The notes under the pieces were generated by a model. The model was not told where the DNA came from, did no database searches, and saw only the letters and a program-made list of their open reading frames with translations. The position numbers and the translations under genes were made by a program. A DNA stretch of 64,000 bases from NCBI GenBank assembly GCA_015178975.1, contig WHVD01000032.1, positions 124,001-188,000 on the forward strand, written 5' to 3'. Source of the DNA: Hysterangium stoloniferum (lineage: Eukaryota > Basidiomycota > Agaricomycetes > Hysterangiales > Hysterangiaceae). Of this stretch, positions 44,847-55,790 are shown in pieces. Numbering within the stretch: position 1 is the stretch's first letter; every line of letters begins with the position of its first letter.

Positions 44847-47800
44847 ATGTCGGCCAACGAACATACCCCACTTCTCAGAGACAATGCCGACACAAATGGT
44901 ACTACTACCTCAACTGTCGATCGACCAGGGCCGTTGGAAATTTCAGCGGCGAATCGGCGTTCGATTTTGGTTGGAGTATGGATGGCTACGTTTCTTTCTG
45001 TGAGGCAGTTTTTTTTTCCGTTGTGTTTTCGGCTGAGACAAGCGTGCCAATGGATGGTGATTCTTTAGAGTGTAAATGGTGAGTTCGTAATTTATAATGG
45101 CCCCATTCTGCGCACTGTGGAAATTTCACGGGAACGGTGTGAGAGCATGCGACTTCCCATTGGGGATTTTCCTCGCGGAAATATAGGCACAATTTCTTAG
45201 TATTCCTATTCTGGTATATCAGTCTACGATCGAGAAAATGGCACGGTCTCGTTATATCGTCAGACTGTATAACAGTTATCCAATAGGCCAAAAACTGCCT
45301 GGCATATTGATCGGACTGTGACTATATACCATGGCATACGAAAGAATCCCACCTATTTTTCTAGATGAAGCCCTGGGGCAAACTACACCCGTTTCTTTAT
45401 TATTTTATATCATAACATATAATTTCACTGACTTGCAGTTATTCTTGAAATTTTTTTCGGCAGCCACACTAGTCGCGACACGTAAATACCATATCTACTT
45501 ATTTCACATTTATGACGCACTAACCATATCCCTATAGTTGTCTCTTCAATCTCTTCTGAATACAATCAATCAAATCAAGCCAGTTGGCTCGGAACATCGT
45601 ATGTCTTCCTTTTTAATCGCTCCGCCCTGGGCATGGCCTCAATCTATATAGCTATCTTCTCGCAACGTGTGCATTTACACCACTTTATGGTCGTCTCTCT
45701 GATGCCATAGGCCGCCGTGGAGCTAACCAGATAGCCGTATTCTTCGCTGGGTTCGGTGCACTATGTTGTGGACTGTCTAACAGCTTGGAAATGCTTATTG
45801 TAGCGCGTTTTGTGAGTGCGCGTGACTTTTGGTTGACCTGGTTCATTCCTTAAGCTGGGAGAAGTTGAGTGGAATAGGTGGCGGAGGGGTCTTTACAACT
45901 GCAACAGTTATTACGAGCGATATGTTTAGCATGCGAGGTCGAAGTCTCATGCAGGGTATTGCGGGTGTTTTCACTGGTGTAGGTGCTTAGTCTACTATTT
46001 TCCGCGCTAACATAACATTCAGGTTGGTATGGGACTCGGCGGTCCGCTTGGTGGGTGGATTAGCGATCGGTATGTCGCCTGGAAATTTTTCGCTGCAAAA
46101 TCGAGGTATGACAAGAGACAGATTCGGATGGCGCTGGGCATTTTTAATTCAAGTTCCGGTTTGGGTCACTTCATTGGTTTTAACGCAGTATAACCTCCGA
46201 TATGTTATGGTTATCCCGGTTTGATATAATTCCTTCAGCATGCTTTAACCACTTATCATATCCACAGGGCCGAGGAAAGAATATCACAGATGGCCTCAAA
46301 CGAATCGACTACGGCGGCTGTCTTACAATTTTGCTCTCCGTCCGCGCTCTCCTCATTTGTTCTTGATATTTACTAATACACCATACAGGTTGGCTCACTC
46401 CTCTTTTTCCTCAGTTATAAATACAACGATGATCTCCCATTCAACTCTCCTTCTGTCATTATTGCCTTGGTCATCTGCATCGTTACATTCATTGCATTCG
46501 TCCTCACCGAGCTGCTCGTCGCGTCTGAGCCCATTCTCGCTCCCTTTTTAGTAAGGCAGAAAGCTCCCATGTTACTTGGGTTGAGTACATCACTTGTGAG
46601 TCCGGTTCGTATGGAATATTTTAGGCTTTTGGTTGACTTCAACGCGGGCTGGAAGGCTGGAATCTGTGGCTTTTCTGTTATGTATTTCGTCCCCATGTTC
46701 TTCGAGACTGTTATGTTGACGTCCGTGTCGACGGCAGGTATGCGTACTGTCCCTACCCATATTGCTGTTATGTTGAACGGATTTAGGTGCCCACTTACTC
46801 CCAAACAGTATTGCGGTATCGCTGGGATCATTGTTTGCTGGGTATGTGGTACAACCTATGCTGCAAGTTATATTGTTGAGAATACGTCTATAGCTGGATC
46901 ATATCAAGCACAGGGAGGTACAGGATTGTTGATCTATTTGGTATAGGTCCAGTACTTGCGACTGTTAGTCTATTCGGTTTTTTCATTGTCTGATTAGGGT
47001 TCACTAACATACCGAAACATAGACACTCCTTATGTTCCTCAACGAAAACTCTGGGATGTTTATACAATGGCTCATTATCGTATGTGATTTTCATTATACA
47101 TAGGAATAATTCCTGATCAATGATTAGGTTCCGATTGGGTTCGGTCTCGGAGTGATGTACCAAACGGGTCTAAGTTAGTGTCTGCCTTTTTGCCTACACC
47201 ATGCCATATGCCGCCCTCATCACTCATTGAAACAGTGGCCATTCTGATACATGTCGATCCCTCGGCAACGGCCGTCGCTGCCGGGTTCATCCAGCTCTGG
47301 CGTGGCATCGGTAAATAAGTCGTCGTTTCGCATATTATTATCTTCAAGCTTACGGATATGTGCATGACTAGGTCAAGTATGCGGCGTCGCCTTCGCCTCA
47401 GCTGTATTCCAATCCATGCTCGGGCAGGAACTAACTAAGCGCATCTCAGGGCCTGATGCTGCCGATGTGAGCTTCATCAGATTCGACAGCTCAATGCCAC
47501 ACATGCATGAATTAACTCGTGTGACCCAACATAGATAATCAGCCAAATCCGTCACTCCTCCCGCCTCGTCGCGACGCTTCCGCCTGATCTTCAACAACAA
47601 GCGCAAATGTCCTACAAGATCGCACTACGGGGGGTGTTTGCACTTTCGGCGTGCTCGTCCTTCTTAGCATTTCTTTTTCGGTTCGCGGTATGTACATTCC
47701 TCTTCCCTATTGTAAATCCACGTTCTGTAGCTGTGTCCGTAGATTCCAGAAAAATCGTTGGACGGCGAGGGCGTGCGAGATGCCCCTCCAAAACTCGTTA

Positions 47801-48012
47801 CACATGGTGACGTGGAGCAACAACCACAACAACCGCCTACAGGCTCCTGCGCTGTTGCCGATCATGATAAGCAGGCAGATTCCGCTGGTACAAAGTCTTG
47901 TTCTACACGCTCTATATCTCGTCGATTGTCGACGTATGAGCCGACAGAGGGCCGTGTGGATGTCGAGAATGAGATGGCAGGGCCGACGAGATGGTGGATG
48001 ATGAGTGCCTAA
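44847..48012 (+). CDS. MFS transporter, VBA-like (DHA2) family, 18 exons
   Basis: Exons by eye: 44847-44999, 45439-45481, 45538-45598, 45652-45811, 45865-45978, 46023-46069, 46122-46218, 46268-46339, 46389-46595, 46656-46737, 46787-46841, 46894-46963, 47023-47079, 47128-47173, 47236-47310, 47372-47466, 47535-47687, 47743-48012. They total 1857 nt and stay in frame (618 aa). The N-terminus has a di-leucine type EHTPLLRD, then the first helix. Conserved MFS pieces include NQASWLGTSY, the loop motif YGRLSDAIGRRGANQ and LGGWISDRFGWRWAFLIQVP. A late CGFSVMYFVPMFFE segment and a long hydrophilic tail follow. Relatives are predicted vacuolar or plasma-membrane exporters of basic amino acids or drugs. 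The first intron is unusually long (439 nt) and the junction after helix 1 is the least certain. No lesion was found. Confidence 0.85.
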
Positions 48013-49630
48013 AGCCCTGCGACTCTATGGCGCATTTTCTTGGATACTATTCCTCTTTTCCATTGGCATGATTTTCTTGCATCCAGAATTCTCTGGTTTG
48101 TTCATGGAATGGATCACTTGCAAATTGGAAATAATTCATGAGCTTATTACATTAGATACCGATACGTAGTCTTTTGAAAGGCTGTTAATAATCAGCCTCG
48201 CTCGGTCGATACAGACAGGATAACGCTCTGTTCTTTTCGAAGCTATACTGCGAGTGGTACAAGATGTTCGAAGGAAGGTCGTGGTAAGTCCACCGAAAAG
48301 ATAACGGAGGGTCGGGCCGTCCCCGCCCCCGCCGCCTTGTGGTGGCGTTGTAAGCCTCCAGGATTACACCTTTGGAGAGTTTTTAAATATATCTAACCCA
48401 TCTGCATACACGATAAAACTTTTTTTTTTCAACGCAAATTCTAAAATGCTTCCCTCCAGCATCTGTTTGTCGGCATCGATCATGCTAGGTGTAGATTTTT
48501 TTTTCTCTAAGGAGGATTTTTTTATTTGGGAGTTGGCAGTATATCAAACGTTTTCAATCAAATGCAATGCTTACAAAGCCCGTAGGGCTTGGCTTGGACT
48601 GGCTATAAATGGTTTTGGCTCCCGGCTTAGCCGGAGCCGAGCCAAGCCGGCGGCAACAGCCAAGTTTAACATGTGTGGACTCACTAACGCACCAGAATCT
48701 GGATTGTGAGTGCCTTGGCGTGGTGATGCAAGTTACCGCCGTACCGGATATATCAAACTTCTCTGAGAGCTCCATGTGTTGAAATCAACTATCGAAGCGC
48801 CTAAGAATCATAGGGAAAGATGAATATAATTTCCTTTGACCTCTGTGTCTCGGAGGAGGCAAACGGATAGCGTAAGTACAAGAACACTATACTTACCTAT
48901 ATGTGCCTCGGGAGCAATAGTTGTGTAACAACAAAGGGTATGTGTGCTAAAATCAAAAGAACAACAGGGCGGAAAATTGCCGGTGTAGCACCTTGTGCAT
49001 TCTTGCACAGCCCTATATTCTAACACCATACTGGTCGTTTCATCTGAAATATCAGTCAGATAACAGTTTCAGCTATGGTAAGGCGGAATCAGATATTAGC
49101 GCCGGAAATTGGATTGAAAACAAAGCGTAATATCTCCCAAATCTCCTGAACAAGGACCTCTAAAATAATGTTATTTTAGATGTGCTATTACAACATGTAT
49201 GGTTATTCTTTTAGCACTCAAATTTCTAACAATCAAATTTTTGGCAATAAGTGTAACAGAGGCTCATTATAGACTTAGACTTTACCTTTGCCGCAACGAC
49301 CACCTGCGATGTATATTCGAAGATGTGCGCCATGACATCTGTTTTGTAAAGAAAACAAACCCTATACTAGTATATCTTTGTGTATAGACTGAAGAGTGCA
49401 AGTAAAAAATGTGCGAACATGAACTTGAACACATACCTCAACGCGTTGGAGAAAAAACAAATACTGAGGTGACCCAACTATTCGTGTGACTACCACCGGA
49501 AAAAGCCCCTATCCAAAATCTCATGGGATCCTTTGTGGAGCTGATTGTCATATGAACCTCGCATCAGCCTTTGAGTCCTTAACCAAATTACTAGAGATCC
49601 TTAAGAATTTTTAGAACCAGGGTTGTCTCT
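48013..49630. other. Intergenic region between MFS and methyltransferase side
   Basis: No gene recognised. It contains a GC-rich hairpin (48588-48650) and otherwise AT-rich sequence. Confidence 0.4.
48588..48650. repeat. Nested GC-rich hairpin
   Basis: GGCTCCCGGCT / AGCCGGAGCC (48617-48638) forms an inner stem. GGCTTGGCT (48588) and AGCCAAGCC (near 48641) form an outer stem around it. Confidence 0.6.
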
Positions 49631-49897
49631 GTGAGTGATCAATCCAATTGTTCTCCGGCCGACAAAAAAGAAATTAAGCTACCACTCAGCCCATATCCCG
49701 GATCAACCGCCCACCCTTTTGAGCGCGAATACCTGACAATCATGGGCTTACCTACCGCTTGGATTGTAGATATCAGGTTTCAGGCTACTCGAGATGCTCC
49801 CAACGTGAATGGACTTCCGCCGGGTGCCTTCTGGATCAAAAACAGTCCACCGACGGAAGGGGCGGAAAAACTGAGGAAAAAGCGAACGAGCCGATGA
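49631..49897 (+). CDS. Short frame, possible gene fragment, unknown
   Basis: An 88-codon frame (no ATG at the start; first ATG at 49742) encodes PFEREYLTIMGLPTAWIVD and a GLPPGAFWIKN segment. It looks like part of a real protein, but no family or splice partners are recognised. It may be a leftover 3' exon. Confidence 0.2.
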   Translation: MSDQSNCSPADKKEIKLPLSPYPGSTAHPFEREYLTIMGLPTAWIVDIRFQATRDAPNVNGLPPGAFWIKNSPPTEGAEKLRKKRTSR

Positions 49898-50084
49898 TCT
49901 TATTGTTGCGGGAGACAGTCTAGAAGCTGGAAGAATCAGTCGGCAGTGATGCTAGTACTAATGGAGCTATTGCGCGCGGATCCAATTGAGTATACTTAAG
50001 AGCATGTGAGCGCATTCCTTCAGTTATAAGTATTACTTAGGCGCATCACCTACCCGTTTTAGGTATTAAACAAATAGCGACAAC

Positions 50085-50924
50085 ATGGCCGATGTTTCCA
50101 ATGTCGAATCCAACAAGATATTCTGGGACGCTGCATCGACCGATTTATTCGAAAGAATGACTGCTCTTCCAGCCCTCTCAGAAATCCACAAAGATGTAAC
50201 TGACTCCATCCGCGCACGATTCAAATTTGATCCGAACACGACCATAATGATGGACTTTGCCTGTGGAAATGGTGGGTCAAATATGCCTCGCTCGCTGAAT
50301 CTCAGAGGGGCTAACAAACAGACCAGGCGCAATGACAGCTCTTCTTGCACCGTACTGTAAGCAAGTCATTGGCGTTGACATAAGTCCTGGGATGGTAGCC
50401 GCATATAAACAGAATATGCATTCTAAACACATCAGTAACGTTCAAGGATATTGTACTGAACAGGGCCTACTCCCTGAGGAGTCTCAACTTTCGGGTCAAA
50501 AGTTTGATCTCATTGTGGTATATTTATATTCCTCATGTTGAGGTCCTACATATTTCTTAATTCATCTTCCTGTCTTCAGTGTGCATCAGCATACAAGTTC
50601 ATCGAAGACAATCTCGCCATCACGCGTACACTCAAATCATTTCTCAAACCTGGCGGAGAGCTTTTCGTTGCTGAGCAGATCCGAGGGACGAACAAGTTGC
50701 ATAACATTTTCGAAGAAACTCTCCCTATTCTCAGGAAAATGGTTGACTCTTTGCCACTACTTCCTAGCATGATATGCCATGGGGACGGGTACACAGAAGA
50801 CGAGTTGCGGAGTATGTTCACGGAGGCGGGCCTCACAGACTTTACCTTTTGTGAGGCATGTGTGAAAGAGAAGGATGAGAATACTATGGCACTGTTTTTG
50901 GCGAGGGGAGTAAATCCTCCTTGA
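50085..50924 (+). CDS. Class I SAM-dependent methyltransferase, 240 aa, 3 exons
   Basis: Exons 50085-50271, 50327-50517 and 50580-50924 sum to 723 nt in frame. The first exon ends in the SAM-binding loop MMDFACGNG, joined across the intron to AMTALLAPY. QVIGVDISPGMV provides the acidic residue that binds the ribose of SAM. FDLIV and the following helix, then FLKPGGELFVAEQ, are motifs IV to VI of the Rossmann-like fold. Length is normal for a small soluble methyltransferase of the UbiE/type-11 group. The substrate cannot be told. It lies between an MFS transporter and a secreted esterase, both intact. No lesion was seen. Confidence 0.85.
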
Positions 50925-52050
50925 TCAAATTGAACCGAGTATATTTTACATATATATGTAACCTTAACACGGGTGAATTGCTTTGAAATTAGGCTGTTGA
51001 ATTAAAATGTGTCTCTATACTATGCCTATTGTTTCAGATCCCCGGGTTATGCCTATTGTTCCAGATCCCCGGATCAGCTTGATTCCTGGTTTAAGCGATG
51101 ACGCTTGACACCTTGTTCGAGTTGTGCGATTGTTTTCCGATGTCCTCAAATGGAGGTGAGGTTTCTTGCAACCGCACATAAATACACTCTCCTCTTTTTA
51201 AAGTGTCTACACCGACCAGACAATCTTCAATTCGAGACAAATTAATGAGGGAGCAAAAGGGTGGTACACACCACTGTTATGATCCCCTTCTTCTCAGCCT
51301 CCACGAGCTTCCAAGACTTATTCATCTCTCTGACAAAATCCTGCATAACAATTCGCAGAAAATTCATTAGCAGCAGGACAATATACAGCTGTAGTACCCC
51401 TTGAATTACGTGAGTTCAGCAGAGTTAACTCATCTTCAGTAGTAAAAGGAGACTATATGCCTCTTGGCATATGGTATACACTCTTATGGTCATCCTCACT
51501 TTCCAAGATACCAACATATTGCGGTTTGAAAGAACTTAAAAGAATTTATTTGTGGACACTGTAGCACTCGGCCCTGCGGCATGGATTCAGATCACGACCA
51601 TGTTATGAAACGTTATATCTAGTTTGTAAGAATAAGGCACCGGTATCGTAAGGTTTTACCCTCGCTTTTGTAATTTTCGCTACAAGTACTGCTATCCCTA
51701 AAGAAATCCTAAGACCCCTGCATCGATATCATATATTGAACTAATTCATATTATAGTCACTAGTGTCGAGCGAGCTAAGGAAAATTAACTGTTAGAGGGA
51801 TAGCACTCCTGTCGTCCCATTCTATTGTTTACCAGAATACCTGATTATCTCAGCTTGGCTTGGAAAGCCGTAATAATAGAAGCTATTCCGTTCTGCTCGC
51901 CCTTCTGTTCGCAATTGTACATCTTCTGCGGTCAGACGGTACAATTAGTTACAAGTGTTACGGATTGTCTTCCACAGAACCAACACTATATATACACATT
52001 TCCCACCCTATACCACTTATCAAAGCTTTGACCCTTGCGATCGACACATT
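50925..52050. other. Intergenic region, no gene
   Basis: Holds a short tandem duplication (51021-51073) and AT-rich sequence. AAATACACTC and CCTATTGT motifs near 51026-51190 resemble LTR pieces, but no LTR ends were found. Confidence 0.4.
51021..51073 (+). repeat. 27-bp tandem duplication
   Basis: TATGCCTATTGTTTCAGATC and a copy with one change start 27 bp apart. Each carries CCTATTGTT. Confidence 0.9.
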
Positions 52051-53966
52051 TCAGAAGCCAGTGAGTGCCAGCACTTGCTCCACCAGAGACAGCTCTGCCT
52101 CTGTAGAGGAGCATCCCGAATCAAACATCGTTGTGGGAGCAAACACTACACCAGTTTGGTTTCCTGTACTTCCAAGTCTTGCAACGCTCGCTGTCGACGG
52201 ATTATACTTTGGCCAGCCGAAGTTGACAAGGCCGTTCGTAGGATCCCTGGCGAAGGCTACCCAAGCACTCTGGACATATTTAGAAAGGGAAATTTCAGCA
52301 GCGGTAGCGGCGGGAGAGAATGCTGATGAGTTGTACGTTCCGAATACAATCGGAATCTCCGATGCATGGTAGGCGTGCAAATCTGGTCTATTGTTTGTCA
52401 AATCCGGGAAGACAGCTAGATATATCATGTAGCGTAAGGAGTATTGAGCAGGGAGTTTTGCATACCTTCGTACATGTATCTCCATGTTGAGACTCCAGCA
52501 TTAACACGGGCGGCGGCCGTAATGCTGGCTGGACAATTGAACATTAACTGGCCGACAATCAGTCTTGAGTGGGTATGGAACCATCAGCACGTTAAATACC
52601 TCTGTGACAGCCGTGCTCCCCTCTTGAGTCAATCCAGGGATGTCCCCTCCCAACGATAATTGTTCTAAAGCGACAACGAATACATCACCTTCTTGAGCAT
52701 TGCTCCCGATCAATAAGGGCACCTTAAGGAAGTTTCCCGCGGCGGAGCGAGCGTTGGTATCCGAGAAGTAGGTAATTTCTATCGAAAATTTTTATTTATT
52801 TCCGAGGAGAAATGAAGAGATAGATACCATCGGGAACTGGGGCAAAGCTGGCGTCGAGAGCGATGACCACGTTTATAAGTTCTTCGAAGGGAATCAACTC
52901 CATGCAGGCCAATTGAAAAGGTGAAGTAACTTTGTTGGTGTTAGCAGGTATCGAACGAGTAAAGATTGACGTACTGTCGGTACAACCAACTGAAGTAGCA
53001 ACTTCTTCCCAGGAGACAACGGTAGTGACAGGACCCTGGGGTGCTAGTAAAGAATTACCAGCCAGACTTGAGTATGTAATTTGTCATTTAAGCAAAACCG
53101 TATAAGAGTGTCCCATTACACACCTTCCTGATTCTTGGATAATTCCTGGGGAAGGAATGGCATAAGCTCAATCGTCTTGATAGACTTATTGAATACAAAC
53201 CTTTCACGATTGTGTCCGTCGGATTTGCATATGAATAGGCATCTGCGGAAATAGACCCTGCACTTTCACCAAACAGAATAATCCTATCCGGATCTCCCCC
53301 GAAAACTGCAATATTATCGTGTACCCATTGTATAGCGGCCCGTTGATCCAGTAGACCAAAGTTCTGCGATTTCGTAGTGCTCGCTAGTTGGGGAGCGTTC
53401 GGTTGACCGAATATATTGGTTCGGTAGTTGAATGACACCACCACAATATCGTCGTTATCTCGAACGGAATTTTCTCCAATGTAATATTTGGAGTCGCCCT
53501 GTAAAAATGGTCGTCGAACCGTTAAATTATTGGGAAAGCAGGTACGTACCGTCCCGAAAGCAAAACTTCCGCCATAAATCCAGATCATAACAGCGGCGCC
53601 CTGTTTCCGGTCGACCGTTGGTGTCCAAATATTTACCGATTGACAGGCTTCGGATTCCTGCACAGCCTGACCTCCTGCTCCGCTTAAGATCAAGAATTCG
53701 TTATTATTTGGCGTGAGTGATTGTGGGCAGGCAGGACCAAAGCTCGTCGCCTTCAAAGTTGAGCTACGTTTCGCTGGAGTTTGAGGTGCTTGCCATCTCT
53801 TTGCCGTGGCATAAGGAATGCCAAGGAATTGCCTCACGCCTGTAGTGACGATGGAACCAGTAACTGCACCTTGTAGGGTCTGAACTGTGGTACCGTCGGT
53901 GGTCTGTGCTCCAGTGTAAGGAACCAAAAGAGCAGCTAGTAGTAGCAATCCACTGAGGAACTTCAT
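52051..53966 (-). CDS. Secreted type-B carboxylesterase/lipase, 518 aa, 8 exons
   Basis: Exons on the minus strand: 53966-53550, 53498-53201, 53145-53124 (22 nt), 53066-52975, 52929-52828, 52778-52600, 52547-52466, 52415-52051. They sum to 1557 nt in frame. A signal peptide begins MKFLSGLLLLAALLVPYTGA. The N-terminal carboxylesterase signature lies in exon 1 (EACQSVNIW) and the oxyanion region is WIYGGSFAFG. The nucleophile elbow is GESAG in exon 2, within FGGDPDRIILFGESAGS. The catalytic His is expected in HASEIPIVFG, exon 8. Family members hydrolyse carboxylic esters, including lipids and lignocellulose-linked esters, outside the cell. It looks functional. Confidence 0.9.
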
Positions 53967-54889
53967 GGGAGATTAGTGAGCTCCATAATTTCTTAAATAC
54001 GTTTATATGTCAAAGCTGTCTCTGCCCCATCCATATGGGCCAGATATAAGTAGTCGACATCCGTGTGACAATAGACACCGAAAAATGCTACTATGTTGTG
54101 AGGTTTCCAAGATCATTCGACGTTGGCAGCCTGAGACTGAGATTAGTAATTCAAGGTTTTGCACGAGGAAAATTTGGGAGAGATGAGACCTCGCAGTTTG
54201 GTTTTCTTGCTATAATGATTTATATTCGGTTTACTTTTCAAGATTATAAATTATCTTTGTCGATGATAAAATAATGCAAGCATTATCGGTGGTTGGGGAC
54301 AACAGGCTATATATATTTAACACATGTCCCAAGCCGTGGACACTTTGTAAATTTGGTTGAAATCACATGACATCATGACATCTACACCCTATTCCTGTCC
54401 GCAATTTTTCTACCTTTATAGTAAAATATCATCAGGGTGGTCTTGACAACTGGAAATAACACTCGAGTAAGGCAGAATGGTAGGATCTGGGACACAGCAG
54501 TAAAGACAACCTCGAGACTCTTAGAGTCGAGGGAAATTATAGTTGGGCATCCACGAACTTCCTTTTTCTCTTTCATATTTCAAATGAATACTGGGAAAAT
54601 AGAATATAGAATTACTGGCCGAGAATATACCATCTTCTTTCCCCGATGGATGCGAACGACCCATAACGAGGAGCGTGACAGGTCGTGAGCCTGTCTTTCT
54701 GAACTAGAATGAGATTACACTTTTCTAAACAATTTGCCACGCACATATTGAATAGATCTGAACCTCAAAAATTTCGGACGAATTCTCTAAGGGCTGAATG
54801 CCGTCTCACCTTGTGCTATCTTGAACAACTCAAAGTCAATCGTGATCGCCACAGCAGATTCCGCACCAATGACGGTAGTCGTGACAATA
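53967..54889. other. Intergenic region upstream of the esterase
   Basis: The esterase promoter should be here; no clear TATA box was singled out. Two short frames of 69 and 83 codons are not recognised. Confidence 0.35.
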
Positions 54890-55470
54890 ATAATACATGA
54901 TCATCTGATGGTGACGCAAAATTGAGAGCCAAAGTCTTTCCATCGACTCGTAGAACATTCAGCGGATGAAGATGTGAGCCTCGTAGTCCAATACATGCGT
55001 GCGTATTTTGCAAGGACCTCGTGAGTCTACAGAGTCGTGGCAATCTTGCTATGTTTCCGCCTGAACAAGAGTAAATGAGTAACCAGGTATGAGGGATTCC
55101 GCTTCATGAAGAGCACCACACTGGCGCGCAGTTATTGATCTTCTTCGAAGAATGGTCTTGTTCTTCATGAGGTATGGTTTACGACTTGAAAAGCTTGCGC
55201 CATTGGTAACGAATGGATCGCGTGCAACTTGTGGATCAGATTTTACAACCACTAGTTGATATCCCAAAAATATGGAAAATAATGACCTATATTGGCCCAT
55301 TTGTGAAGAGCCCGTTCAGGATATTTACGAGGGAATACATATAGGGGGAGGCGTCCTGGTGGATTTGCATCGACGATTTCCCGATGCACTATGTAGTGTG
55401 CGACGAGCCAAAAGAGAACAGTAATTACTATGGGGAGAGCAGATATAACCTTCCAACGAAGGCATGTTGT
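54890..55470 (-). pseudogene. Cytochrome P450, N-terminal fragment, frame-broken
   Basis: On the minus strand a membrane anchor (ALPIVITVLFWLVAHY) leads to NPPGRLPL, the Pro-rich hinge of microsomal P450s. HKWANIG follows, then LFSIFLGYQLVVVKSDPQVARD and GASFSSRKPYLM, matching the first beta-sheet region of the family. LDYEAHIFIR and MFYES further on match the helix C-D region. At least three frame changes or stops separate these pieces. No I-helix, ExxR or haem-binding cysteine region is present, so only about the first third remains. The lack of downstream sequence suggests truncation rather than slow decay alone. Confidence 0.65.
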
Positions 55471-55604
55471 TGTTTTTCACAAAGGGTTAGAAATCGATGG
55501 AGAGACTTACTGAGGCCTTGTGTCAATCATCAATACAGATAGAGAAAAATACCAAGATATGGTTATGATTCTCAATATACTGACCACATGTTTATGTGTC
55601 TATT

Positions 55605-55790
55605 TCACCCTCTCCGATGATGGGAACCGGCACTTCGAACATTAATTTCGGAGATACCTTGAGCCTCATTCCTGTGATACCATAGATGTCGATGACATAC
55701 ACTACTGCGGTAAACCCATTTTGGAGGACCGCAAAATCCTTCTGAAGAAGATAAACTTTGTTTTGTACTAGATCTTTGTCTCCAGAACGA
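55605..55790 (-). CDS. Short frame with protein-like sequence, unknown
   Basis: The minus frame reads VYLLQKDFAVLQNGFTAVV and continues DIYGITGMRLKV to a stop near 55610. The pattern looks like a genuine C-terminal exon, but no family is recognised. It lies just upstream, same strand, of the P450 fragment. Confidence 0.25.
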   Translation of the reverse strand, partial: SFWRQRSSTKQSLSSSEGFCGPPKWVYRSSVCHRHLWYHRNEAQGISEINVRSAGSHHRRG

